A stretch of DNA of 64,000 nt. It comes from CAWCXF01 sp963799455. GTDB taxonomy: Bacteria > Pseudomonadota > Alphaproteobacteria > Rhodobacterales > Rhodobacteraceae. The position numbers were made by a program, and so were the translations under genes. The stretch's first letter is position 1; every line of letters starts with the position of its first letter. The DNA lies in contig CAWCXF010000007.1 of the NCBI GenBank assembly GCA_963799455.1, positions 248,001-312,000 of the forward strand, written 5' to 3'. Below are positions 45,531 through 54,430 of this stretch, one piece after another. The notes beneath the pieces are model-generated. The model was given only the letters and a program-made list of their open reading frames with translations. It was not told the origin of the DNA and did not search any database.

Positions 45531-46041
45531 CGCATGAAGCGGGGACCGTTCAGAAGATCAGAGGCATCGTCGCTCGGACACGCAGCGCTCGGCGATCGCA
45601 CACAGGACTGCCGACAGGTCCTCGCCAAATCGATACGCCGTCTCGAAAGGCGATGCTCCCGTGCACTCCGTAGGCGTTCTTCCGTCTGCGTCGATCGGTT
45701 CGACGAATGACGAACCTCGAAACTCCACCCCGCCCTCCGCGAGACCCGCACAGCGCTGGTGGGTACATGTGTGTTCAAGCGAGGGTCAGAAAGCGCGGCA
45801 ATAACGAACGTGCCGGCGAGGAGTGCGCCGTCCGCAACGGCGACGCACGACCAAATCGCTCTGTGTCTGGGAACAGGAGCCGCTGGCAGCATCAACCAAC
45901 AGAAGCGTGCAGAGAGTTGGGCGCGGAGATGCCTGAAGAAGCATGTGTTATCAGTGACTGCTCGCGATGGCGTGATGGGGTCGAAGCCCTGCTTCTTTGG
46001 ACCAGGCATACTTTCGCTAGGATGCGTCGGGCTTCTTCGGT
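45531..46041. other. About 510 bp without a recognisable gene
   Basis: A long Arg/Ser-rich frame is open on the minus strand (46045-45550), but its composition looks non-coding. I see no repeat, promoter or RNA structure that I can support. Confidence 0.4.
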
Positions 46042-47133
46042 TCACTCCGGCAAAACCATCAGTCCCTCCGGCACGTCGTCCAGCAGGTTTTCTGGCTCAC
46101 CAAAGCGGAGTCCCCAGCAAAAGGGTCGAAGGTCTTCTGCGAGCCCGCAATACACGTCCGTGTTTCCATAGACCGCGACGACGGAGACATCTGGAACGCC
46201 GCTCGTCTTTCCGCCGCGGTCGCTCGTTCCATCGCACCGCAGTCGGCCTTCTGTGACAACGCACGTTCCGTGGTCGGTGACGGCGATATCCGTCGCGACG
46301 ATTCCCGCCGGGGGATAGTCGCCGCTTTCGCTGCCCCAGCACTCCACGCGACCCGACGCGTCCAGAGCGCACGCATGGGTCGCGCTGACCACCACGCGCG
46401 TCGCGGAGAAGTCGTCGGGAGGCGTTCCGCGCACCTGGTTGCCCCAGCAGTGAATGCGACCGTCGTCCAAGGCCACCGCGCAAGTCTGGCCGGAGTCGGC
46501 CGCAAGTTGGCTAGCGCGGAGTCCGTCCGGCGGAGAGCCCCGGTCTCCTCGCGAAACGCAATGGACTCTTCCATCGGTGCGCTCCGCCACGCAGATTTGG
46601 TGGACGCGCGCACCGATGGCCGACGCGGGAGGCAGGTCCTCCCACCGAGGCGGATTGCCGAAGCAGCGCACCTCACCGGCGTCACTCAGTCCGCAGGTGA
46701 AAGAGTGCGATGCCTGAAGTTCGGCAAAAACGAAGTCGCTTGGTGGCGTCGCGCGGCCCTCGGTGTCGTGGCCCCAGCACTGGGTGCCGTCCGCTGTGAG
46801 CGCGCACGCGTGCCACGCGCCACTGGTCATGCGCAGTCGTATGGGACCCGAGGCGGGCAAGGAAACATCAGGCTCGGGCTCACTCGCGTCCGCCGTGACA
46901 AGCCCGGAGTCCGGAGCGGAGGGACCGACGTCCATGAACGAATCAAGCACTCCCCCGGCGTCTACCACCGCGTGCCCTGCGTCCTCGCCGGTCTCGCCGC
47001 CCGCGTCGAGGGACATTTCCGAATCGTCGCCGCAGGCCCACACGGGAACGAACAAGAGCGTCGGCACCAAAAGATGCACCAGCGTCCGCCGGAGGATGAG
47101 GAAAGAGCAAGAGCCAGCATGTGTATCGCTCAT
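46042..47133 (-). CDS. RCC1-repeat lipoprotein (operon 3)
   Basis: The ATG at 47133 overlaps the DUF1552 stop (ATGA). The signal ends FVPVWAC. A long Asp/Gly/Val/Pro linker (about 38-100) precedes RCC1-like repeats of about 40-45 residues: ACALTADGTQCWGHD, TCGLSDAGEVRCFG, TCAVALDDGRIHCWGN and HACALDASGRVECWG. Each has two Cys, so a disulfide-stabilised seven-bladed propeller is expected. Such proteins are common on myxobacterial surfaces; binding partners are unknown. Here it is the third gene of a DUF1592-DUF1552 operon. Confidence 0.85.
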   Translation of the reverse strand: MSDTHAGSCSFLILRRTLVHLLVPTLLFVPVWACGDDSEMSLDAGGETGEDAGHAVVDAGGVLDSFMDVGPSAPDSGLVTADASEPEPDVSLPASGPIRLRMTSGAWHACALTADGTQCWGHDTEGRATPPSDFVFAELQASHSFTCGLSDAGEVRCFGNPPRWEDLPPASAIGARVHQICVAERTDGRVHCVSRGDRGSPPDGLRASQLAADSGQTCAVALDDGRIHCWGNQVRGTPPDDFSATRVVVSATHACALDASGRVECWGSESGDYPPAGIVATDIAVTDHGTCVVTEGRLRCDGTSDRGGKTSGVPDVSVVAVYGNTDVYCGLAEDLRPFCWGLRFGEPENLLDDVPEGLMVLPE

Positions 47134-48683
47134 GACCAGATCTCGCTCAGGTCGCCGTGAAATGCGGGGAAGTTTCCGGGGTCACGACCGATGCCAGGAT
47201 CTCCGTAAAACCCGATGTCGTGACCCATCGCGTTCGCGATACTCGTCAGGAGCCGGCCGTTGGGGACTGGATTGCGCGGGTTGGGGAGATTGCCCGCGTC
47301 GATATCGCGAAGTCGGAGATACCGACCCAACTTAAACTGGCCGTTGCCGCCGCCGGCGATCATCGCGGGTTCCGACGCTCCCTGTTGATCATGAGGCCCA
47401 TGACCGAACTCGTTGACCCAATAGACGATCGTGTTGTCGAGCACCGTTCGGTCGCCTCGAGGGTCCATGGGATCGATCGTCGCATCGAGCTGCTCCAGCG
47501 TGAGAAGGAACAGCTCTGTCTGCCACCGTTGAGCGAGCGACCAGACGCCCGCGATGCGCGCATCGTCGCGCGCGCCCCAGTAACGATGGGTGTAGGGGTC
47601 ATGAAACTCGCCACCCACTCCGCGGTGCGCAGCCTGGACCGAGGGCAGTCCGAAATACGGTGCGGCCTGGTCGTCCATGTGCATGAGGGTGGCGACGCGA
47701 GACAAGCCACACGCGAATGACTGAGCGATGACCTGCGCGTGGAGTCGGACCGACTCTTCTACTTTCTCCCAGTTGTTCGACGAGAAACCTTCGATCGGGC
47801 CGGGGGCATCGGACTCCATCGTCGTGCACATCGCTCGCGGCATGGCGGTGCCCGGCATGAGCTCCGCATGGAGCCGCTCCATCGCCGCTAAGTGCTGTCC
47901 CAGTCGCTCCCGTTCGGACCCCACGAGCTGTGCGTCGAGGGTGCGAAGCTCTCGTAGAACGTGGTCGAAGATGCCGCGTTCGGCGCCCGAGTAGTCGACC
48001 GCCGGCATGGCGGCAGGGTTCGGGACAAATCCGCGGAATACGGTCTCGAACACTTGCCGAGGACTGAGCGTCAGCTGAACGCCGTTTCCATCTTCGCGGT
48101 ACGACATTCCTTTCCACGGCAGATGACCTGTCGCGTGCACGGAGGCGTTGATCAAGTGGTCACCCTCGCCGGCGCCGAGCTGGTTGAAAAGCCATCGGTC
48201 TATGGAGGCGTTGGACGAGCGTCCTTCTTGATTTCGAAACGTGAGACCTCCTGTCAGCGCGCCGCCGGACCCGTGGTGGCCCTCGGCGTTTCGGCCCACC
48301 GCGTTGTTCGCCCATTTGTCGAGGCCATCGAGGACAGTGATCTTTGAACGAAGAGGATGGGTATCGATGGGCGCGGCGAGGGAGTAGCGATAGTCAAAGT
48401 TGAGCTCGTCCAGGGCCACGTCAGCACCGCCGGGCTCACTGCCGTCGGAACGACGCGGGATCCATCGGTTGCGGTCCGTCCCGTGAGAGCTTCGAACCGC
48501 GAGGAAGCGCACGGGCACATCGCTGTCCTGCGCGACGCCTCGAGAATGGAGGATAGAGCCCGCGATGGGAATCGTTGCGGCGGCGGCACCTAGGCGTTGG
48601 ATGAAGCGACGTCGACTGAGCAGCCCTTTGTCGCTCATTCGGCGAGTCAGCGCTGGGGGGCGGGGGCGGATTTTCGTCTTCAT
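47130..48683 (-). CDS. DUF1552 Tat-exported protein (operon 3)
   Basis: The ATG at 48683 overlaps the DUF1592 stop by 4 nt. The Tat motif is SRRRFIQRLGAAA, about 23 residues in. A start at the ATG 15 codons later (MSDKGLLSRRRF) is possible. Family blocks: FLAVRSSHGTDRNRW, ITVLDGLDKWANN, QHLAAMERLHAEL and VYWVNEFGHGPHDQQG. It is 517 residues and intact. Activity is unknown. It lies between the frameshifted DUF1592 gene and the RCC1 lipoprotein gene in one coupled operon. Confidence 0.88.
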   Translation of the reverse strand: MKTKIRPRPPALTRRMSDKGLLSRRRFIQRLGAAAATIPIAGSILHSRGVAQDSDVPVRFLAVRSSHGTDRNRWIPRRSDGSEPGGADVALDELNFDYRYSLAAPIDTHPLRSKITVLDGLDKWANNAVGRNAEGHHGSGGALTGGLTFRNQEGRSSNASIDRWLFNQLGAGEGDHLINASVHATGHLPWKGMSYREDGNGVQLTLSPRQVFETVFRGFVPNPAAMPAVDYSGAERGIFDHVLRELRTLDAQLVGSERERLGQHLAAMERLHAELMPGTAMPRAMCTTMESDAPGPIEGFSSNNWEKVEESVRLHAQVIAQSFACGLSRVATLMHMDDQAAPYFGLPSVQAAHRGVGGEFHDPYTHRYWGARDDARIAGVWSLAQRWQTELFLLTLEQLDATIDPMDPRGDRTVLDNTIVYWVNEFGHGPHDQQGASEPAMIAGGGNGQFKLGRYLRLRDIDAGNLPNPRNPVPNGRLLTSIANAMGHDIGFYGDPGIGRDPGNFPAFHGDLSEIWS

Positions 48684-50384
48684 TGTTCACCTTCCAAGGC
48701 TCGTTCGATAAATGCGGGATGCGCGACCAGAGATCCGACGAGCGCACCGATCTCAAGTTCAGCGTCGACAAAATCCTGGTCCACGACGTCGAGCCATTCG
48801 GAGTTGTTTCCCAAGTCCGAGCCCAGGAGCCGATGCGCGACCCTTCGCACGAAGCATGTACGGAACTCGTCCAGTCCGGACAGGCCAGCGCCGACGTCCG
48901 CCGCGGACACGACCTCGCCGATGCCCGGAACTACCGCTCTGGAATCCACCTCCGCGCCTTCCTCGTAGGTACTACGCAATCGACCTCGGCCGTCGAACAT
49001 CTCAAAGGCAAGCCCGATCGCGTCGGGGGTCGTATGGCAAGCGCTGCAGACCGAATCGGAAGTCCGGGCTTCGGACTTCTCTCGGGCCGAAGCGCCGGGT
49101 GGCGTCAACATCGCTTGGGCCTCCAGCACGTCCACCGTCGGCGGGACCGCGAGGTCTCGGCACAATGACTCAAGGTATATGCCCATTCCGCGCCGCACCA
49201 CGTACTCGTCTTCCAGTGAGCCGTGACTGACTAGCCACGCTGCTTGGGTCAGGAGGCCGGCCCGCTCCATCGGGTCGAAAGCGATGGGGCGAAGTCTCGT
49301 CCCCTGGATGTGCGACGCCGTAGTGTTCTGCTAGTTCCGGCGACGCCCAGGAGCGCGTCGAAGCGAAGACATCATCCAGGCTGCCTCTCTCATCGACCAC
49401 GGTGCGTCCGATGAACTCGTCAAACTCCTCGAGCATCGACGCCTGAAGGGAGGCAGGAATGGAAAGAGCATCCGCCGTCGTCCCGAAGCGGTTCATGTGG
49501 AGCCACTCCCAGAAGAAGCGTTGCCAAACGCCGTGCGAAAGTGCCATCAAGCGCTCGGACTGGCGGCGTCGCTCAGCGCCATCTCGCAGGAGCCCCGCCT
49601 CGGCAGCCGCCAACAGCTCCTCATCCGGCGGGCCGTTCGTGAGCGCAAAGGACAGGAGATTGGCGATCTCGAACTCTTCAAGGACGACGATCTGTCCACC
49701 CTCCGGCGCGTCGGCCGTGATGAGCCCGTCGTACTCCCCACCCAGCTCGGTGCGGTACAGGGTCTTCGGGGAGATGAGGACGGTTTTGACGAGCATACGG
49801 AACCCGTACTCGGCGCCGTGCTCTGCGGTGACTTCGTCGTAGAGCCGCCGTAGCTCCGCGCGTTCGTCCGCGGAAACCGAGCGGCGGTAGGCTTGGCGCG
49901 TAAACCTATCGATGAACGACGCGACGCACTCGTCGGATCCGAAATCGTTGCCGCACCCAGAAGCGATGCCAGCGTTCTCCTGAGCCCAGGCGGAGTAGTC
50001 GTCCGCGATCTGGACCAATCGCTGGGTGGCGGCACGATCGAAGGTCAGCCCATTCGCCACGTTGGAGAACCCGTCCTCGTTCGCACCCGCTGGGTAGCGG
50101 CCCACCTCCGGCAGGTCTCCGAGAAGATCTCGGGCATGCGTTTCGTACTGGGTCGGCGTCAGAGGCCAGAGCCGGGCGCGAAGTCGACCGTTGGTGAGGG
50201 CCTCTTCTTGCGACTGAAGAGGATCTACGGGCTCGAGCATCGGCGCGTCGCTGATGGTGCCTTCGCAACCCAGGAACAAGACGACCGCAGCGAGGAGAAT
50301 CAGCCTGCTCCCAGGCTTTGCTTGCGCGAGTCTGCGGCGGATTCCCGCAAGGATGTCGACCGGATGGGGGGTATTTGAACTCAT
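48680..50384 (-). pseudogene. DUF1592/DUF1588/DUF1585 lipoprotein (operon 3), frameshift at a G4 run near 49310
   Basis: The ATG at 50384 is 3 nt after the predicted sigma-54 start, with no ribosome-binding site. The signal ends VVLFLGC. The first frame carries the N-terminal block (RLWPLTPTQYETHARDLLG), DUF1595 (FTRQAYRRSVSADERAEL) and most of DUF1592. It goes off after YGVAHPG. The rest (RLRPIAFDPMERAGLLTQ, CSACHTTPDAIG, and DUF1585) is in another frame ending at 48680. One base in GGGG restores a protein of about 565 residues. Both halves are well conserved, so an assembly error or very recent mutation is likely. Confidence 0.75.
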
Positions 50385-50398
50385 CGACGAAACAAGTT

Positions 50399-50468
50399 GC
50401 AGAATCCGTACCGGCGCGAAGTGCGCTAAAAGCCGACTGAAGCAGCCCCGAGGAACCGATCTGGTTCT
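50399..50468 (-). promoter_or_regulatory. Sigma-54 promoter and palindromic site (operon 3)
   Basis: CGGTACGGATTCTGC (50413-50399, minus) keeps GG-N10-GC. The site at 50452-50468 is GGAAC-N7-GTTCT; its reverse strand core CAGATCG fits the consensus. The gap is 38 bp. The predicted start at about 50387 is 3 nt before ATG 50384. Confidence 0.6.
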
Positions 50469-50839
50469 GAGGCGGTATTCCAGGCCCCAGACAGCGAAGC
50501 CTTGAGGCCCCGGCCGGGATGAGCAGGAAGTTCTTCAGGCATCGCAAACTGAACGCGGCAGCGTTCACGACCAAGTCGCCGGCCGCCTGGACTGGACAGT
50601 CCTCCGGACGAGTCCGAACGGTATTGTATACACACGCTCTCAGACTCCACTGACAGATCGCATCAAGGCGCTTGCCATTTCTCCCAGATAAATGGGTCCG
50701 CTGCGCACCTTCAACAACCGCCCCTATTCTGCGAATCGTTGAGCGGTCGCGAGTCGGAGCGCACTCGCAAGCTCGACAACGAGTTCGGTTCGTTGTCAGG
50801 ACGTGCGCTCAAGCGGCGCTGCGACTGGACAGCGTCCGC
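50469..50839. other. About 370 bp without a recognisable gene
   Basis: It lies upstream of operon 3 and downstream of the hydroxylase-like gene. No repeat, hairpin with a T tract, or plausible small gene was found. Confidence 0.4.
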
Positions 50840-51406
50840 TTATGCGGCCTTGAGGCGAGCGACCTCACCAAACCGCGTCTTCTTTTCCTGTGCGCGCCGC
50901 TCTTTTAGTCGTGCGCGCTTCTCGCGGTCGCTCTCCTCGCGGAGGGTGCCGACGTAGGGCTTCCGCGTACCCATGAGCTCGTCAAACCAGGGCTTCGTGA
51001 CGCACCAATTGGCGTCCTGGTCCGGTCCCATGTGGTGGTCGTAGTGCCAGGGCAGATTCTCGCGGGCCCACTCAGGGTCCAGATGAGAGCGCTTGTGCTG
51101 GCGGTAGTAGTTGAGCGCTGAGTACCAGAGCGTGCCCACGAAGAAGGGCGCGACGGGGGCGAGGGGAAGCAACACCACGGAAGCGGCGACCAGCGCTGCG
51201 GCCTCCTTTCCTTGGCTGTGGGCGCCGACGACGGGCTGTTCGTAGTGTTCGTCCCGCATCTCCGAGCGACGGCAAGCGCGGTGATGCTCATGCCAGTGAA
51301 ACGACCAAAAGCTCGACTTTTCCCGGCCGGTCCCATGCAGCACGTGCTTGTGGACGAGCCACTCCGTGGCGTTCGCAGCAATCAAACCCAGCGGAATTCC
51401 CAACAT
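50840..51406 (-). CDS. Fatty acid hydroxylase/sterol desaturase superfamily protein
   Basis: The ATG at 51406 has a good upstream AGGGGGA; an ATG at 51424 is also in frame. Histidine boxes HKHVLH, HEHHR and HYDHH, together with two hydrophobic stretches, mark the di-iron membrane hydroxylase superfamily. The product (188 residues) is short but complete in its motifs. The C-terminus is a Lys/Arg/Glu-rich helix. It is divergent from a TetR gene, with three matching operators between them, so it is the likely repression target. Substrate is unknown, probably a lipid. Confidence 0.8.
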   Translation of the reverse strand: MLGIPLGLIAANATEWLVHKHVLHGTGREKSSFWSFHWHEHHRACRRSEMRDEHYEQPVVGAHSQGKEAAALVAASVVLLPLAPVAPFFVGTLWYSALNYYRQHKRSHLDPEWARENLPWHYDHHMGPDQDANWCVTKPWFDELMGTRKPYVGTLREESDREKRARLKERRAQEKKTRFGEVARLKAA

Positions 51407-51431
51407 CTTCTCATCCCCCTTCATAAAACAA

Positions 51432-51505
51432 TGACCAGTCGGTCACTTGTTGTATGATGACCATGTGGTCACTCTTTGTCGAGTAAAAGAACGACTGGAC
51501 GGTCA
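51432..51505. promoter_or_regulatory. Three TetR-type inverted-repeat operators
   Basis: TGACCAGTCGGTCA (51432-51445) and TGACCATGTGGTCA (51458-51471) are perfect TGACC-N4-GGTCA palindromes. CGACTGGACGGTCA (51492-51505) is a degenerate third. They lie between the hydroxylase-like gene and the TetR gene and probably control both. Confidence 0.75.
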
Positions 51506-51553
51506 TTTATTTTAGGAGAAGCTTTCCGAGATCCACTTCGATAGCGTCAAGCC

Positions 51554-52171
51554 ATGCCTGAGCTGGGAAAGAGAGAGCGCAATCGCCGCGATCGCCAAGA
51601 AGCACTGAAGACCGCGGGCCTTGAGCTCTTCCTCCAGCGAGGCATCGAGCCCGTGACCATCGACGAGCTCGCCAAGGCGGGCGGCATGGCGAAGGGGAAC
51701 TTCTATCGTTACTTCGCGGACAAGGGCGCCCTCGTCGATTCGATCCTCGCGCCGGTGGCGAGCGAAGTACGCACGGTAATCCGGCGCTGCGCCATCGGGG
51801 TTGGTCGCGCCCACACCACCGCCGAGCTCACCGCGGCGTACGCGATGATGGCCCTTGAGCTCGCGCGGATCGGAGTTTCACAGCGCGGCGTGGTGCAGCT
51901 TTACTTGCAGGAGAACCGCACGCCCGTGACCGCGTCGACGAGCAGCGTACGAGAACTCAACAGCGAGCTACGGAGCGGCGCGATTCACCTCACGGAGGTG
52001 GCCATCGAGCACAAGCTCCTCAACGTGACGGATGCGCGCGTCAGCACCTTGGCCGTCATCGGTGCGATCGAAAACCTCGCCCTGGCGGTCATTCGCGATG
52101 GCCTCGATGCGCCGCCGGAAGAGATCGCGCGCATCGTCGTGACGATGATCATGGACGGCATCCGCGCTTAG
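51554..52171 (+). CDS. TetR family transcriptional regulator
   Basis: The 205-residue protein has the TetR DNA-binding domain at residues 10-60 (ALKTAGLELFLQRGI, TIDELAKAGGMAKGNFYRYF), followed by an all-helical ligand domain with no recognisable ligand signature. It is divergent from the hydroxylase-like gene, with three TGACC-N4-GGTCA-type operators in the 130-bp gap. Autoregulation and repression of the hydroxylase, lifted by a lipid-like ligand, is the natural inference. Confidence 0.9.
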   Translation: MPELGKRERNRRDRQEALKTAGLELFLQRGIEPVTIDELAKAGGMAKGNFYRYFADKGALVDSILAPVASEVRTVIRRCAIGVGRAHTTAELTAAYAMMALELARIGVSQRGVVQLYLQENRTPVTASTSSVRELNSELRSGAIHLTEVAIEHKLLNVTDARVSTLAVIGAIENLALAVIRDGLDAPPEEIARIVVTMIMDGIRA

Positions 52172-52218
52172 ATCCGGAGTGGCCGAACCCGGACGAGACG
52201 CCGGAACCAGAATCAGCC

Positions 52219-52290
52219 TCAGTGCTCGGGTTCAGGATAGTGCTCGGGTTCAGTGCTCCGGCTCAGTGCTCCGGCTCAGTGCTCGGTTCT
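52219..52290. repeat. Short degenerate tandem repeats
   Basis: Five copies of about 13-15 bp based on TCAGTGCTCGGGT (variants with CCGGC), between convergent genes. No spacers or conserved palindrome, so not a CRISPR array. Confidence 0.7.
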
Positions 52291-52301
52291 GCGCACCAAC
52301 G

Positions 52302-53276
52302 CTATCGCGGAAGCCAGCCCTTGCCCTGGTACGCGCGCCCGATCTCGAGGGTCGCATCGACGAAACGTTCCTCGGCTTGCCACCCAAGCGCTGCCATCGC
52401 TTTGCTGGGATCGCAGCTCTGGTGGCGGGCGCAGATGTCGGCGGCTTTGTCGCGGTTGAACATCGCGCGCTTTCCCCGCGCCTGCGCGACGGCTTCGCTT
52501 AGGCGGCCGGCGCCGAGCACCACCCCTTGGGGAATCGCGACAACGCGCGAGTGGCCCGCAAAACGTGCGATGGCTTCGGCCATGGCGCGACGCGTGATGG
52601 GCTCGGGTTCGGACACGTAGAAAGTTCCTTCGTGCTCGCCCTCGAGAGCGCAGACCACGGCTCGCGCGCAGTCGCGCCCCGAGAGAAGAGACAGGGAGCC
52701 TTCCGGGTGAACGGTGGGCACGACGCCACGATGCGCCAAACGAAAGAGGGGGACCATGCGATATTCCCCGGCTCCGTAGAGAGCCGGGGGTCTCAGCACC
52801 GCGCAGCGCAGGTTGGATTCTGCGCAGGCCCGTTCTGCGCGCTTCTTGCTCTTGCCGTAGTGCGAGGTCGGTCGGTCCTCGTCGCCCTCGAAGGCCACGG
52901 GGTGGCGAAAGCCGGCTCGGTGCTGATGCGCGGGACCATGCGCGGCGAGGCTTGAGATGAGCACGAAGCGCATCTTGGACTCCATGCTCGCCAAGAGAGC
53001 CTCGGTGGATTCGGCGTTCGCGCGGTAGTAATCCGCGACCTCGCGCACCACGCCGCCGCCTGCCGCGTGGACGACGGCATCGACTCCATCACATGCCTTG
53101 CGAAGGGTGGCTGGACTATCGAAGGCGCCGCGCCGCACCTCGATTCCTAGCGCGTCGAGGTTCGCGGTGTCGCTTGAACTTCGTGCGAAAACGAACGGCT
53201 CGTGGCCTGCCTCGATCAGCTCCTCGACGATATGCCCGCCCAAAAACCCCGTGCCGCCGGTGACCAAAACACGCAT
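52302..53276 (-). CDS. NAD-dependent epimerase/dehydratase (extended SDR)
   Basis: The start at 53276 gives MRVLVTGGTGFLGGHIVEEL, the GxxGxxG nucleotide-binding start of extended SDR enzymes. Further motifs are VVHAAGG, a Ser in ISSLAAHGP, and YGKSKKRAE with the catalytic Tyr-x3-Lys. It has 324 residues, normal length. Family members act on nucleotide sugars, sterols or flavonoid-like substrates; nothing nearby fixes the substrate. It is a soluble cytoplasmic enzyme with an intact frame. Confidence 0.88.
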   Translation of the reverse strand: MRVLVTGGTGFLGGHIVEELIEAGHEPFVFARSSSDTANLDALGIEVRRGAFDSPATLRKACDGVDAVVHAAGGGVVREVADYYRANAESTEALLASMESKMRFVLISSLAAHGPAHQHRAGFRHPVAFEGDEDRPTSHYGKSKKRAERACAESNLRCAVLRPPALYGAGEYRMVPLFRLAHRGVVPTVHPEGSLSLLSGRDCARAVVCALEGEHEGTFYVSEPEPITRRAMAEAIARFAGHSRVVAIPQGVVLGAGRLSEAVAQARGKRAMFNRDKAADICARHQSCDPSKAMAALGWQAEERFVDATLEIGRAYQGKGWLPR

Positions 53277-53358
53277 ACGGCAGGGTACCCTGAGAAGCAC
53301 GACCTGGGCCTGAGATCCTCGATTCGCAACGCTCAGCCTGCTCTGAAAGGTGCCTCCT

Positions 53359-54102
53359 ATGGCGATCATCGTAGAACCCGATTTTTTGTGTTCGTTCGAC
53401 GCGATGCAACGCAGTCTCCGAGCGTTGCCGAACATCGACGTCGTGTTGCCGCACCCCCGAGCTCCTGATCCGGCGGTGGTCGACGCGTGGCTACGCCGTT
53501 ACCGGACGTGGGCCCTTCCGGACCTCTACGTTCCCTTCGTCGAGAACTACGGTGGGGTGGCGGAATCAATTCCGAACGTTGGGGTTGGGATCCGTCCGCT
53601 CGACAAGCTGCTCGAGTACCGCGCGAAGCGCGAGTCGAGCGGTGAGGCGTTTGCAACCCGACAGATTCCCCTCTCTCACGCGAACGTGGAGGGAGTCTTG
53701 CGGCTGGTCTTCCTCGGCGACCAAGTCCGGGTCGCGTTTATGAACGCGGACGACGACATCCACTTTGAGGCAGACTCGTTCGCGGTGTATCTGTGGACGA
53801 CGGTCTACGCGAGCGCGACGATCTATGAGGCGTCCCACCACGAGTATGCGACCGTGGACGGCATTGGAGCCGATGACTTGGAAGACTACATGCTCCGCAT
53901 CGCCACTGCATTGGGCTCAGCTGGTGCGAACATCATCACTTCGGACCGGCGGATTCTTACTGGACAGCTCGATGAGACTCGCTTCTGCGCCACCGTTCGA
54001 GGACCAACTCGGGTCGGCATGTCGACGGGTTGTGATCGCCACTACCACGCGATGATGCAGAACCGAGCGGACCTCATCACGGTGATGGAGGCGACAAGAT
54101 AA
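53359..54102 (+). CDS. Hypothetical protein (247 aa)
   Basis: I use the ATG at 53359, 9 nt after AAAGG; a GTG at 53350 is also in frame. There is no signal peptide or membrane segment. Recognisable stretches are few: WALPDLYVPFVENYGGVAE near residue 55 resembles SMI1/KNR4-like proteins only loosely, and IRPLDKLLEYRAKRE is helical. I cannot assign a family. It stands alone between the epimerase and peptidase genes. Confidence 0.6.
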   Translation: MAIIVEPDFLCSFDAMQRSLRALPNIDVVLPHPRAPDPAVVDAWLRRYRTWALPDLYVPFVENYGGVAESIPNVGVGIRPLDKLLEYRAKRESSGEAFATRQIPLSHANVEGVLRLVFLGDQVRVAFMNADDDIHFEADSFAVYLWTTVYASATIYEASHHEYATVDGIGADDLEDYMLRIATALGSAGANIITSDRRILTGQLDETRFCATVRGPTRVGMSTGCDRHYHAMMQNRADLITVMEATR

Positions 54103-54430
54103 GGCGCGGACGATGTGCCACAAGAGGCGCGTTTTATTGGGCGCAGCCAACACGCGCCGGATCCACGTGCGCTTTCACGGGCTGGCCCTCGGAGTGTGTT
54201 CACGCGCGCTCGCGCTGATCGGCGCCCGCTTCCCCTCGCAAGGTGGAAACTCATCGCCGGAACTGTCCTCACGTATCCTTGGCATCTGCATCGGAGCCGC
54301 AAAGCCTCAGGTGACCTCGCAGGTCAATATGGGGTTTCCCGTCCCGTTCGACTTCGGCTCGCTTCTGGGGTCGACTGCTCCCAGGTGGAGAGAAAACCAC
54401 TCGCTGGGCGATGGTACGCAGCTTGCAAAA

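Noticed and set aside
45550..46045. Long minus-strand frame in the gap before the RCC1 gene
   Set aside because: Arg/Ser-rich composition, no start signal or recognisable domain; the shared C-terminal part only reflects the duplicated promoter.
52219..52290. Tandem repeats that might be a CRISPR array
   Set aside because: Units are 13-15 bp, degenerate and contiguous, with no spacers and no cas genes.
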